Origin: an uncultured Bacteroidales bacterium
GTDB lineage: Bacteria; Bacteroidota; Bacteroidia; Bacteroidales; UBA932
Assembly (NCBI GenBank): GCA_946405435.1
Contig: CAMJHF010000013.1
Span: 1 to 64,000, forward strand
DNA length: 64,000 nucleotides
Reading direction: 5' to 3'
Shown here: piece by piece, positions 35,793-45,286 of the stretch
Layout of the letters: every line of letters begins with the position of its first letter
How positions within the stretch are numbered: the first letter of the stretch is position 1
Notes under the pieces: generated by a model
The model's database searches: none
What the model was told of the DNA's origin: nothing
The model's input: the letters and a program-made list of their open reading frames with translations, nothing else
Translations under genes and position numbers: made by a program

Positions 35793-37112
35793 ATGTTTGA
35801 CAATCTTTCGGACAGACTCGAGCGATCCTTCAAGATTTTGAAGGGCGAAGGTAAGATAAGTGAAATAAATATTGCGGAAACTGTCAAAGAAATCCGCCGT
35901 GCCCTGCTTGACGCCGACGTCAGCTACAAAGTGGCCAAAGAATTCTGTGACAGGGTAAAACAGAAAGCTATCGGCTCCAATGTGCTCACGGCGGTCAAGC
36001 CCCAGCAGATGATGGTGAAGATAGTCCATGACGAACTGGCGGAGTTCATGGGGTCGGAGCATGTCGAACTCAATCTCAAGGGAAGTCCCGCAGTCATTCT
36101 GGTCGCAGGTCTCAACGGTTCCGGTAAGACCACCTTCTCCGGCAAGCTTGCTCTGCATCTCAAGAGCAAGAAAGGCCGCAAGGTCATGCTTGCGGCGTGT
36201 GATACTTTCCGTCCCGCCGCAATCGAGCAGCTCAAGACTCTCGGCGCCCAGGTCGGCGTGCCCGTGTACAGCGAAGAAGGGGAGAAGGACCCTGTAAAGG
36301 TCGCCCGTGATGCGGTGCGCGAGGCTCGCAATCAGGGAATCAACGTGCTGGTGGTAGATACAGCCGGTCGCCTGGTGGTGGACAAGGAGCTGATGGACGA
36401 AATTGCCCTGCTGCATTCTTCCCTGAATCCTGATGAAACCCTGTTTGTCGTGGACGCCATGACGGGACAGGACGCCGTAGAGAGCGCCAAGGCGTTCAAC
36501 GAGGCCATAGACTATGACGGCGTCGTCCTCACCAAGATGGACGGCGACACCCGCGGCGGTGCTGCGCTTTCCATCAAAGCCGTGACCGGCAAACCGATAA
36601 AGTTCGTGAGCACGGGAGAGAAGATGGAGGCCCTGGACATTTTCTATCCTGCACGAGTCGCCGACAGGATCCTGGGCATGGGCGACGTGGTGTCCCTGGT
36701 AGAAAAGGCGCAGGAGCAGTACGACGAGAAACAAGCCCGCGAACTGCACAAGAAAATTGCCCGCAATCAGTTTACCCTCAACGACTTCTATGCGCAGCTC
36801 AAGCAGGTCCAGAAGATGGGCAACGTGAAGGATCTGGCCGGTATGCTGCCGGGTATGGACAAGGCACTCAAAGACGTCGACATCCCGGAAGATGCATTCA
36901 AGCCCACGGAGGCCATCATACTGTCAATGACACCCTATGAGAAAGAGCATCCTGAATGTATCAACGGCTCACGCCGCCAGCGTATAGCCCGCGGTTCGGG
37001 AACCTCTCTTGCCGATGTCAACAAACTGCTCAAACAGTTCGACCAGACACGGAAAATGATGAAGATGGCCATGGACGGTTCGCTGCGCCAGAGGCTCAAG
37101 GGTTTCCGTTAG
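35793..37112 (+). CDS. ffh: Signal recognition particle protein Ffh
   Basis: Ffh binds signal peptides of nascent membrane proteins and, with SRP RNA, docks to FtsY. The 439 residues contain the N domain (1-about 90), the GTPase domain with P-loop LNGSGKTTFSGKLA, DTFRPAAIEQL, DTAGRLVVD and TKMDGDTRGGAAL, and the methionine-rich M domain with MLPGMDKAL and SRRQRIARGSGTS, the RNA-binding motif. Length is standard. Confidence 0.98.
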   Translation: MFDNLSDRLERSFKILKGEGKISEINIAETVKEIRRALLDADVSYKVAKEFCDRVKQKAIGSNVLTAVKPQQMMVKIVHDELAEFMGSEHVELNLKGSPAVILVAGLNGSGKTTFSGKLALHLKSKKGRKVMLAACDTFRPAAIEQLKTLGAQVGVPVYSEEGEKDPVKVARDAVREARNQGINVLVVDTAGRLVVDKELMDEIALLHSSLNPDETLFVVDAMTGQDAVESAKAFNEAIDYDGVVLTKMDGDTRGGAALSIKAVTGKPIKFVSTGEKMEALDIFYPARVADRILGMGDVVSLVEKAQEQYDEKQARELHKKIARNQFTLNDFYAQLKQVQKMGNVKDLAGMLPGMDKALKDVDIPEDAFKPTEAIILSMTPYEKEHPECINGSRRQRIARGSGTSLADVNKLLKQFDQTRKMMKMAMDGSLRQRLKGFR

Positions 37113-37132
37113 GAAATATGCAAATTATTCTG

Positions 37133-37140
37133 TAGATTTG
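37133..37140 (+). promoter_or_regulatory. -7 element TAGATTTG before the polysaccharide locus phosphatase
   Basis: An exact TAnnTTTG match 9 bases before the ATG at 37150. It may be the first promoter of the surface polysaccharide locus. Confidence 0.5.
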
Positions 37141-37149
37141 TGAGTTACT

Positions 37150-37839
37150 ATGGGTTTGTTCAATCGTCACATCAAGATATCTGATTCCGGATTGTTCCAA
37201 GGTCGGACCGACTGGCATTGTCATATCCTCCCGGGTGTGGATGACGGATTCAAGACGCTTGAAGACTCCCTTGCCGCGCTTTCCCGCTACGGGCAGGCCG
37301 GAATCAGGGAAGTCTGGCTCACTCCGCATATCATGGAGGATATACCCAACAGGACCGGAGCCCTGAAAGAACGTTTCAGGGAACTCACCGCCGCATACAG
37401 CGGGCCTGTCCAGCTGCACCTTGCATCCGAAAACATGATGGACGTGGTGTTCGAGCAGCGTCTCGAAGATGATGACCTGCTGCCCCTGAAAGACAAGCGG
37501 CTTCTGGTCGAAACGTCATATTTCAATCCGCCCATCGCGATGGACGATATCCTCCAGGCAATAAAGTCTAAAGGGTATTTCCCTCTTCTGGCCCACCCGG
37601 AGCGTTACATGTACATGGATGAACGCCGTTACAAGGAGCTGAAGGGGATGGAAATTGAGTTCCAGTTGAATATCGGCTCGCTCACAGGAGCATACGGCCC
37701 GGACGTCAAGGCCAAGGCCGAGCACCTTTTGAGCGCCGGGATGTACGAATACAGCGGGACGGACCTGCATCGTCTGTCCTCTTTTGAGCATATGCTTTCG
37801 GCAGAGCTCAGAAAGAAACTTATCAAGCTGATTCCGTAA
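37150..37839 (+). CDS. CpsB/YwqE-type tyrosine-protein phosphatase (PHP fold)
   Basis: A 229-residue PHP-fold protein with DWHCHILPGVDDG at residue 21, a TPHIMED segment, LLAHPERY and GTDLHR, all metal-ligand positions of the CpsB/YwqE/Wzb-like phosphatases of capsule loci. The known role is removal of phosphate from tyrosine kinases that control polysaccharide length. Here it precedes wza and wzz genes, but no BY-kinase is fused to Wzz or seen in the window, so its target must lie elsewhere or differ. Confidence 0.9.
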   Translation: MGLFNRHIKISDSGLFQGRTDWHCHILPGVDDGFKTLEDSLAALSRYGQAGIREVWLTPHIMEDIPNRTGALKERFRELTAAYSGPVQLHLASENMMDVVFEQRLEDDDLLPLKDKRLLVETSYFNPPIAMDDILQAIKSKGYFPLLAHPERYMYMDERRYKELKGMEIEFQLNIGSLTGAYGPDVKAKAEHLLSAGMYEYSGTDLHRLSSFEHMLSAELRKKLIKLIP

Positions 37840-37852
37840 AAGGAACCGGTGT

Positions 37853-37885
37853 CATGCGGGCCCCCGTGCCCGCTCCGCCCGCATG
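37853..37885 (+). promoter_or_regulatory. GC-rich hairpin in the leader of the exporter gene
   Basis: CATGCGGGC (37853-37861) and GCCCGCATG (37877-37885) form a perfect 9-base-pair stem with a 15-base loop, 48 bases before the wza-like ATG. No T-run follows, so it is not a simple terminator. It may be a leader structure or a protein site. Confidence 0.45.
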
Positions 37886-37932
37886 CAAGCATGTGACAGG
37901 CGGAAACGGAGTTGTATCTAAATTCATTCATT

Positions 37933-40473
37933 ATGCGCAAAAGAATATTGTTTCTGCTGGTAGGGCTGTTCGTTCTGGGCGCCCAGCAGGTATTTGCACA
38001 GATGTCCGACGACCAGATCATCACCTATATCGCCGAGGGAGTCGCCTCCGGCAAGACCGAGAGGCAGATAGGTGCCGAGCTTATGGCTAAGGGTGTCACT
38101 ACATCCCAGCTCCAGCGTCTGTTGAAAGCTTACAAGAGTGGTAAGGTGGATGCTTCCGAGGTGCCGGCCGCCAACAAGCTTGACGGCAACCGTCCTTCCC
38201 GTAAGCCGGTAAGCCTTGAATACGATGAAGCCGATCTTCCAGGTGCTGCATCCAGGGACGCCGGCAAGGTCGTAAGCGGGCAGTCCAAAGCCGGCAAGAA
38301 GGTCAAGTCCGACAAATCATCGTCCGGCTCCGCTGCCGGCTATGGAGAAGAAGATGATGAAGAAGCAATGGAGGAGAATGACCCCCTGTACGACGAAGAC
38401 GGCAGCAAGCGGATATACGGGCACGATATCTTTGCTTCCAAGACACTCAGTTTCGAACCCAATCAGAATGCCGCTACTCCCGAAGATTATGTGCTGGGGC
38501 CCGGCGATGAGGTGATAATTGACGTCTGGGGAGTAAACGAGGCGACGATCAAGCAGCAGATAACGCCGGAGGGCCGCATAATAGTTTCGCAGGTCGGACC
38601 TGTGCAGCTTGGAGGACTGACGGTCAAGGAAGCAAGGGGCAAAATAAAGTCTTCTCTGTCCAAGATTTATTCATCCCTCAGGAGCGGTGCATCGCAGATC
38701 AGCGTAACTCTTGGAGATGTACGCACGATACAGGTAAATGTCATGGGCGAAGTCGAAAATCCCGGAACTTACCGCCTGTCGTCTTTTTCAACCGTGTTTA
38801 CGGCATTGTACAGGGCGGGCGGCGTGACCGGGATAGGCTCCCTTCGTACCGTGAAGGTAATCCGCGGAGGCGAGGTGTTTGCGGTCGTGGATGTTTATGA
38901 TTACATCTTCAATGGCCGGCTGGACGTAAACGTGGCCCTCAAGGAGGGGGACGTGATCAATGTGCCGGCCTATTCTTCGCTGGTAAGCATAACAGGATTC
39001 GTCAAACGCCCCATGTTCTATGAACTCAAGGACGGAGAGGCCCTATCTTCGCTCGTTGCTTATGCCGGCGGTTATTCGGGAGGAGCCTGGAAGGATGAGG
39101 TCAATGTCGAGCGCAATGACGGCCGTACCAACCACATGTTCACGGTTGCAAAAGCCAATATGGATACTTTCGCAATGCAGGACGGGGATGCTGCGTACGT
39201 AAGCGGCAGCGAGGTGGAAGTGTTTTCCAACAAGATTGAAATCAAGGGCGCCGTTTACCGCCCCGGCAAGTTCGAGTTCGGCGGGGACATCGCTACCGTC
39301 AAGCAACTCGTGGAGCACGCGGGCGGTCTGATGGAAGATGCGTTCATGGGGCGGGCCCAGATCATCCGGGAAAAGCCGGACCGTTCCCTGGAGCTGGTTT
39401 CTGTGCCCATAAAGGGTATAATGGAAGGCACGGTGCCTGACGTCCTGCTGCAGCGCAATGACGTGCTTGTCATTTCCAATGTCAACGAAATCGAGCTCAA
39501 GGGGGACTTTACCATAACGGGCTACGTGGTCAATCCCGGCAAGTACCAGTTTGCCGAGCATACTACGGTCGAAGACCTCATCCTGCTTGCCGGAGGCCTT
39601 TCCGAGGGCGCTTCCTCCGCCAAAGTCGACGTGGCCCGCCGTATCAACGATGCATCAAGCACCGCCGCGTCTGACACCCTGGCCCAGGTATTCTCCATGT
39701 CCATCAAGGATGGACTCATGGATGACGGCCTTGCAGGATTCGAACTGCAGCCCTACGATGTGGTTTCGGTTCGCAGGAGCCCTACCTACATCGAGCAGCG
39801 CAATGTGACCATCACCGGTGAAGTGACCTTCCCGGGACAGTATACGCTTGCCAGCACCAACGAGCGCGTGTCCGACCTGGTGAGGCGTGCCGGCGGCGCC
39901 ACCCAGAACGGAAACGTCCACGGCGCCATGCTCAAGCGCAAGATCAACCAATATGAGCGCAATGTGCGGAACGCCATGGCACGCATCGTAACCCAGAGCG
40001 TGTCCAGCAAAGACTCCCTGGATGTCGACAAGCTCAAGGTTACCGAGATATACACCGTCGGCCTGGAACTGGACAAAGCCCTTGCCCATCCTGGTTCCGA
40101 CTACGACGTGGTGCTGCGCGACGGTGACGAACTCATCATCCCCGAAATGGCCTCGACCGTGCGTATTCAGGGCGAGGTACTCTATCCCAACACTGTGCAC
40201 TATATTTCCGGCAAGCCGGTGCGTTACTATGTGCGTCAGGCCGGCGGATTCAGCAACAGGGCCCGCCGCGCCAAGACCTATGTCATCTACATGAACGGTA
40301 CGGTGTCGGTCGGAGCTGCCGCCAAGCTGGAACCAGGCTGCGAGATTGTAGTGCCGGCCCGCTCCGAAAAAGACAGGCTGACCACTGCCGAGTGGCTCGG
40401 CATCGGTACTTCAGCCGCGTCGATTACGACTATGGTTGCAACAATTGTTAATCTTTTCAGGCAAAGCAAATAG
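37933..40473 (+). CDS. Polysaccharide export protein (Wza-like, multiple SLBB domains)
   Basis: An 846-residue secreted protein, start at 37933 where the signal peptide begins (MRKRILFLLVGLF... VFAQ). A Ser/Lys/acidic-rich linker (about 65-150) precedes the Poly_export domain with EDYVLGPGDEVIIDVWG. At least five SLBB-type beta-grasp repeats follow, recognisable by GEVENPGTYRLSS, GFVKRPMFYEL, GAVYRPGKFEF, GYVVNPGKYQF and GEVTFPGQYTL. A C-terminal hydrophobic segment (about 822-840) may span a membrane. By family it forms the outer membrane export channel for the polysaccharide. It is longer than Wza and has no lipobox. Confidence 0.92.
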   Translation: MRKRILFLLVGLFVLGAQQVFAQMSDDQIITYIAEGVASGKTERQIGAELMAKGVTTSQLQRLLKAYKSGKVDASEVPAANKLDGNRPSRKPVSLEYDEADLPGAASRDAGKVVSGQSKAGKKVKSDKSSSGSAAGYGEEDDEEAMEENDPLYDEDGSKRIYGHDIFASKTLSFEPNQNAATPEDYVLGPGDEVIIDVWGVNEATIKQQITPEGRIIVSQVGPVQLGGLTVKEARGKIKSSLSKIYSSLRSGASQISVTLGDVRTIQVNVMGEVENPGTYRLSSFSTVFTALYRAGGVTGIGSLRTVKVIRGGEVFAVVDVYDYIFNGRLDVNVALKEGDVINVPAYSSLVSITGFVKRPMFYELKDGEALSSLVAYAGGYSGGAWKDEVNVERNDGRTNHMFTVAKANMDTFAMQDGDAAYVSGSEVEVFSNKIEIKGAVYRPGKFEFGGDIATVKQLVEHAGGLMEDAFMGRAQIIREKPDRSLELVSVPIKGIMEGTVPDVLLQRNDVLVISNVNEIELKGDFTITGYVVNPGKYQFAEHTTVEDLILLAGGLSEGASSAKVDVARRINDASSTAASDTLAQVFSMSIKDGLMDDGLAGFELQPYDVVSVRRSPTYIEQRNVTITGEVTFPGQYTLASTNERVSDLVRRAGGATQNGNVHGAMLKRKINQYERNVRNAMARIVTQSVSSKDSLDVDKLKVTEIYTVGLELDKALAHPGSDYDVVLRDGDELIIPEMASTVRIQGEVLYPNTVHYISGKPVRYYVRQAGGFSNRARRAKTYVIYMNGTVSVGAAAKLEPGCEIVVPARSEKDRLTTAEWLGIGTSAASITTMVATIVNLFRQSK

Positions 40474-40479
40474 TTTCCC

Positions 40480-41565
40480 ATGAAAGAATACGAAGAATTC
40501 GACGGCAATTCTGCCGAGGAACAGGAGATTGCGATCGACTTGATGCCATATCTGAAGAAAGCGCTGAAAGGCTGGAAGAAGATTCTGCTGTTTGCGCTTG
40601 CCGGCGTTGTTTTCGGCTTGATTGCCGCTTTCAGCATACCGAGGACCTATACCACCAAGGCTGTAGTTGCTCCAGAACTGATAACAAGATCTTCGGCGGG
40701 AGGGCTGAGTTCCCTTGCCAGTCTTGCCGGAATCAATATGAACAACATGGCCCTGACGGATGCAATGCATCCTGATATGTATCCCGAGATTATCCACTCC
40801 ACCAATTTTTACCTTAATCTTTTTGACATGCCCGTAACTGTCCAGACGAAGGATTCGCTGGTTCATACGGATCTGTACGATTACATGGTCAATTATTACA
40901 AAAGACCATGGTACGGTGCAATCCTGGGGCTGCCCCAGGCAATGATAGGGGGAATCAAAAAACTGTTCACCCATGAAGAGGAGGAGGAGACGGGACATGA
41001 GCATGTTGACTCCCTCCGCTTGACCAGACAACAGGAAATGGTGGTCAGAGCCCTTGCAAAAAGGATTACGGCGAATGTGGAGAAACGCAGCTATGTCATT
41101 ACCCTGCAGGTCACGATGCAGGATCCTGTCATTGCAGCTCAATTGGCAAATGCGGTAATTGACAATCTGCGCCGGTTCGTGGTGTCGTACAGGACGGAAA
41201 AATCGCGTGAAAACGTCGATTATTATCAGAAGCTTTATGACGAGAACCGGGAAGCGTATCTCAAGGCCCAGCGTGCTTTGGCTTATTATATGGATTCGCA
41301 TCAGAATATAAGCGGGAGAAGTACAATGGTGCAGCAGCAGCAGCTTCAGAATGAAGTCCAGCTGCGTTATCAGATGTACAGCCAGACGGCCCAGAACTTG
41401 ATGAACGCCCAGGCCAAGGTACAGCAGGAAGCTCCGGTACTGGTGGTAATCCAGCCTGGTATCGCACCGCAGAGAGGAAAACCTTCAAAGACCAAACTTG
41501 TTTTATTGTGGTTGGTCATCGGTGCTCTGGCAGGGGTAGTGTTTGTATGCTCGAAAAAAGGCTGA
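40480..41565 (+). CDS. Wzz-type chain-length determinant protein
   Basis: A 361-residue inner membrane protein. The N-terminal helix (about 34-54) is followed by the Wzz motif IPRTYTTKAVV, a long periplasmic coiled-coil region (about 230-320), and a second helix near the C terminus (about 340-357). There is no cytoplasmic tyrosine kinase domain; the protein ends three residues after the helix. It begins 6 bases after the exporter stop, and the Wzx-like gene overlaps its end by 19 bases. It should set polymer length. Confidence 0.9.
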   Translation: MKEYEEFDGNSAEEQEIAIDLMPYLKKALKGWKKILLFALAGVVFGLIAAFSIPRTYTTKAVVAPELITRSSAGGLSSLASLAGINMNNMALTDAMHPDMYPEIIHSTNFYLNLFDMPVTVQTKDSLVHTDLYDYMVNYYKRPWYGAILGLPQAMIGGIKKLFTHEEEEETGHEHVDSLRLTRQQEMVVRALAKRITANVEKRSYVITLQVTMQDPVIAAQLANAVIDNLRRFVVSYRTEKSRENVDYYQKLYDENREAYLKAQRALAYYMDSHQNISGRSTMVQQQQLQNEVQLRYQMYSQTAQNLMNAQAKVQQEAPVLVVIQPGIAPQRGKPSKTKLVLLWLVIGALAGVVFVCSKKG

Positions 41566-42884
41566 AGGCATTCTTGAACGGCGGAAACGAACGTTCCGCA
41601 AAGGCCAGGAAGAATATAGTCGCACTTGTATTATTCAAGGGCGGGCATATTCTGATGGGCTTGCTGCTCGTGCCTTTAACATTGCGCTTCGTCGGTGCCG
41701 ATACCTACGGAATATGGCTTGCAATCAGTTCCATGGTCGGATGGTTAAGTTTTTTTGACATAGGCATAAACAACGGACTGAAGAACCGCCTTACCGAGGC
41801 GCTGGCGCAAAACGACATTCAGCTCGCCAAGAAGTATGTCAGCACTACTTATGCCATCCTTACGCTGATTTTCATCCCGCTGATGATTATTATGCTGGTC
41901 GTTGCACCAATGCTTGACTGGCAGCGGATTCTGAATGTTCCGGGGGCATCGGTCGACGGGTTGCTGGCATCAGTGTGCATAGTCATCACATATTTTTGCA
42001 TCAACTTCATACTTTCTACAGTCAATATAGTCATGCAGGCCGACCAGAGACCTGCCGATGCTGCGCTGAGGACACTTGTCCAGCAACTCTTGTCCATCGT
42101 TGTGATATATGCAATGACTCTCATGACGCAAGGCAGCCTTCTGAAGCTGTGCATCGCTCTTTGCGCCTCTCCGATTGTCGTTGTAGCATTTTTCAATTTT
42201 TCGCTGTTTACAGGAAGGTACCGGAATATTGCTCCTTCTGTCAAAGATGTGGATTTCAGCACCGCCCCCAGCCTGCTTAAGCTGGGAGTGCAGTTTTTCA
42301 TCATCCAGATAGCCGGCGTCATACAGTTTCAGATGACGAATTTCCTCATCATCCATTATTTCGGGGCTACGGAAGTAACCGAGTATAATGTAGCAAGCAA
42401 GTTTTTCAATGTCCCCTATATGTTCTGGGTTACTATAATCACCCCTTTGTGGGCGGCGGTAACCGATGCTGTTACCAAGGGGGATTACGACTGGATAAGA
42501 AATGCAGTCAGGAAATACCTCTTCCTGTTTATCTTTTTCCTTTCCGGAACTGTTCTTATGCTTGTGCTGTCCGGCCCTTTCTACAAGCTATGGGTAGGAG
42601 ATGCCGTTACCGTTCCGTTCCAGGTATCGTTGTGGGTTATGATATTCAATCTTACCCTTATGTACGGTTCGGTATTCGTACATGTCCTTGACGGCGCCGG
42701 GGTGCTGAAGATCCAGACCGTTGCGTGTATTGTTTCTCCCTTAGTGTTCCTTGGTCTCTGTTTCCTGTTTATCCATGCAGGCTGGGGCGTGAAATCTATA
42801 TTGATTGCATCAGTGATAGCCAACTTCAACGGCTGGCTGCTGGCGCCTGTGCAGTGCTTGTTCTATCTTAAGAAGCATAATTGA
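41547..42884 (+). CDS. Wzx-like polysaccharide flippase (MATE/MOP superfamily)
   Basis: A 445-residue protein with about 12 predicted membrane helices (start at 41547, MLEKRLKAFLNGG). LTLRFVGADTYGIWLAI in the first helices is typical of polysaccharide transporters of the PST family. It should flip undecaprenyl-diphosphate-linked repeat units to the periplasm for an EpsG/Wzy-type polymerase. The start lies inside the end of the wzz gene, so translation is probably coupled. Confidence 0.9.
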   Translation: MLEKRLKAFLNGGNERSAKARKNIVALVLFKGGHILMGLLLVPLTLRFVGADTYGIWLAISSMVGWLSFFDIGINNGLKNRLTEALAQNDIQLAKKYVSTTYAILTLIFIPLMIIMLVVAPMLDWQRILNVPGASVDGLLASVCIVITYFCINFILSTVNIVMQADQRPADAALRTLVQQLLSIVVIYAMTLMTQGSLLKLCIALCASPIVVVAFFNFSLFTGRYRNIAPSVKDVDFSTAPSLLKLGVQFFIIQIAGVIQFQMTNFLIIHYFGATEVTEYNVASKFFNVPYMFWVTIITPLWAAVTDAVTKGDYDWIRNAVRKYLFLFIFFLSGTVLMLVLSGPFYKLWVGDAVTVPFQVSLWVMIFNLTLMYGSVFVHVLDGAGVLKIQTVACIVSPLVFLGLCFLFIHAGWGVKSILIASVIANFNGWLLAPVQCLFYLKKHN

Positions 42885-42893
42885 TTCTTGTTG

Positions 42894-44078
42894 ATGCGGC
42901 AGATAAAGATATTGTTCGTCCATCATGTCTCTACCATCGGCGGAGCCAGTTACTGCCTGCTGAATATCGTCAGGGAGCTTGACCGCAGCCTGTTCTGTCC
43001 GGTCGTCCTGCTGAAGGATGACGGGCCGCTTGCCGAAGAGTTGCACAAGGACGGCGTGGAAACTGTCTTTTTCCCGGAGATGTCGGTTATTCCCTACAAC
43101 AAGTCTTTGTTTGCGAGGGGAAGCCTGGCTGCATACCTGTCATTGAGGCGCTCGCTGCCGGCATTCCGCGGTATTCTTTTAAAGCATAAGGCTGATATCC
43201 TGTATCTAAACAACATGATGCTGTGCGGCTATCTTCAGGCGGGCAGGGAATGTGGTTGCAAAACTGTACTGCATGTACGTGAACACTGGCCGCTGAACGA
43301 GCATAAAAGGCAGCTGAAATGGGTCAGGGACTGTGTGTACAGATATGCTGACGGATTGATTGCCATCAACAAATACAGCGCATCCATCTTTCCGGACAAG
43401 CCGTCAAAGATTGTGTATGACTGGATAGATGTTGCGGGAAGAGACAAGCGGGTGCCTCTGGACAGCGTGTTCAATGAAGATATGGCAGGAAAGAAGGTCT
43501 TCTTGTATATGGGCGGCGTACAACGTATAAAAGGCGCCTATGAAGTTATGAAAACGTTCTGCGCCCGTATGAAAGACGAGTCATGCAGGTTGCTGGTAGT
43601 GGGCTATACGAAGGAATTGTCTGGCAGGGGTTTGGCAGGGAAGGTCAAGCAGATAATGTACCGGCTTGGCATACCCACCTACGAGTATAAGGTCAAGATG
43701 CTTGCAAGGCAGGATTCCCGTGTCGTATGCATTCCTGGCTTCTACGAGATTATGGATGTTATGAGGCAGGCTTGTTGCCTGTTGAGTTATTATACTATCC
43801 CGCATGCAAATCTTTCTCTTGCCGAGGCAATAGTCGTCGGCACCCCTGTTGTGGCGGCCCGGACGGAAGAATCGGAAGAATACTCGCTGGGGGGGCGCCT
43901 TGCCATTTTGTACAAGATGAACGATATCGATGCGTTCGAGTCTGCCGTCAAGGAGTTTGCGGCAGGGAATGGCAAAGATGATTCCGCGGCAGGGGACAGG
44001 AAGATAGTTGCCGAAATGTTTTCCAGGGAAAGGAATGTCAGGCTGTTAACCGGGACTTTGTTGGATTTGGTACGATGA
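42894..44078 (+). CDS. Glycosyltransferase, GT4-like (GT-B fold)
   Basis: A 394-residue GT-B enzyme. The N-terminal Rossmann half shows ILFVHHVSTIGGASYCLLNI (glycine-rich acceptor loop). The C-terminal half has VFLYMGGVQRIKGAYEVM and PHANLSLAEAIVVGTPVVAARTEESEE, the E-x7-E region of GT4 enzymes. I use the ATG at 42894. It overlaps the next gene by an ATGA junction. The sugar specificity cannot be read. Confidence 0.9.
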   Translation: MRQIKILFVHHVSTIGGASYCLLNIVRELDRSLFCPVVLLKDDGPLAEELHKDGVETVFFPEMSVIPYNKSLFARGSLAAYLSLRRSLPAFRGILLKHKADILYLNNMMLCGYLQAGRECGCKTVLHVREHWPLNEHKRQLKWVRDCVYRYADGLIAINKYSASIFPDKPSKIVYDWIDVAGRDKRVPLDSVFNEDMAGKKVFLYMGGVQRIKGAYEVMKTFCARMKDESCRLLVVGYTKELSGRGLAGKVKQIMYRLGIPTYEYKVKMLARQDSRVVCIPGFYEIMDVMRQACCLLSYYTIPHANLSLAEAIVVGTPVVAARTEESEEYSLGGRLAILYKMNDIDAFESAVKEFAAGNGKDDSAAGDRKIVAEMFSRERNVRLLTGTLLDLVR

Positions 44079-45286
44079 ACATCATTCTGGCTGCCGGTAT
44101 CATACTCATAGTTCTGAGTATTGTATTCATCAAGAAGTGGCCCCCTTACTGGGGCTTCCTAATAGTGTTCCTGATAATGGGATTCCAGGACAATGTCGAG
44201 GGCGATTATGTGAACTACAAGGATGAGTATGAGCAAATTGCCGTCAATCACATAGCCGATTCGAGGACAATGGAGGACGAGCCGGTAATGCCTGTCATTG
44301 AGTCCTTCGTTTCTTATCTGGGGCCCTTCTGGCTGTTTGTCCTTCTGATGTCTTTGTTCCAGGCGTATGTGCTGACCGAATTTGTAAAGCGGTATTGCCC
44401 AAAGCCATATCAGTTCCTGGCTGCGATTCTGTTTTTCTTTACCTTCAATATGATGCTGTTGCAGATGAAGGCAATGCGTCAGGGCCTGGCTATTGAAATG
44501 ATGATGGCAGCTTTCATGCTGGCGGACAGAAAAAAACATCAGTGGATTTCCCTTGTAGTAGCCGTCATGGCCTATTATACGCATAATTCTTCTTTGCTTG
44601 TTCTGCCCTTTTTTCTGGTATTCTTTTATATATCGGTTGAAGCGGATGTCAAGCGCTTTCTCCGGAAGTTGGGAATAATAAAAGGCAAAGTAAAAGAATC
44701 ATCAGTTCCGAAGGTCCGGAAGGAAGGAAATGTTTGGAGCAATTTGCTGAGGCATCCTTTGACCATGCCGGCTCTGATGGTGACCGTTTATCTTGTAATG
44801 TACTATTTCAAGATAACGGTCCTGAATCAATACATGATTCCATTGATGATCCTTACCGGCGGGAATAACCGGCTGGCCGGTTACGCGGACACCACCAACA
44901 TAGCCGAGAGCCTCGATGCAAATCTCTTCGATATTTCTCCCTTGATAGTACTTTATGATGCTGTGATAGTTTTTCTGGTATCAGGTTATTATAAATCGGC
45001 CGGCCCCAGGATGCGGGTATTCTGCGCGATGTCAATCGCCGCCGCATTCGGGGACATGCTTTTCTTCGGCGCCGGAACTTTTGCACGCATGATAATGTAC
45101 TACGTGGTTTTCAACCTGGCCGTCTATCCTGCTGTAGCGCTCAGAATAAAGCGAAAATACGGAAAGAAGTGGGCGCTTGTATTTGCTGTTTTCCTGCTGG
45201 GTTATGCGGTCAAAACCTCCTTGCCGTGGATCACGGGAATGGAACCTGACCGCTTTGGTAATTACCAGTTCATTTTCATGCCTTGA
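44075..45286 (+). CDS. EpsG-family polysaccharide polymerase (Wzy-like)
   Basis: A 403-residue integral membrane protein with about ten helices and the EpsG pattern: DNVEGDYVNYKDEYEQI in the first loop, LQMKAMRQGLAIEMMMAAF, and YYTHNSSLLVLPFF. EpsG/Wzy proteins join repeat units on the periplasmic face. It is the only polymerase candidate of the locus. A charged cytoplasmic loop at about 185-230 is slightly long. It is coupled by overlaps to the glycosyltransferases on both sides. Confidence 0.87.
   Translation: MNIILAAGIILIVLSIVFIKKWPPYWGFLIVFLIMGFQDNVEGDYVNYKDEYEQIAVNHIADSRTMEDEPVMPVIESFVSYLGPFWLFVLLMSLFQAYVLTEFVKRYCPKPYQFLAAILFFFTFNMMLLQMKAMRQGLAIEMMMAAFMLADRKKHQWISLVVAVMAYYTHNSSLLVLPFFLVFFYISVEADVKRFLRKLGIIKGKVKESSVPKVRKEGNVWSNLLRHPLTMPALMVTVYLVMYYFKITVLNQYMIPLMILTGGNNRLAGYADTTNIAESLDANLFDISPLIVLYDAVIVFLVSGYYKSAGPRMRVFCAMSIAAAFGDMLFFGAGTFARMIMYYVVFNLAVYPAVALRIKRKYGKKWALVFAVFLLGYAVKTSLPWITGMEPDRFGNYQFIFMP

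Noticed and set aside
35787..36749. Open frame on the minus strand opposite ffh
   Set aside because: It is a shadow of ffh with no motif, and the ffh motifs are all present.
37853..37885. Hairpin as an intrinsic terminator after the PHP-type phosphatase gene
   Set aside because: No T-run follows the stem, and the downstream exporter is probably in the same transcript; kept only as a leader structure.
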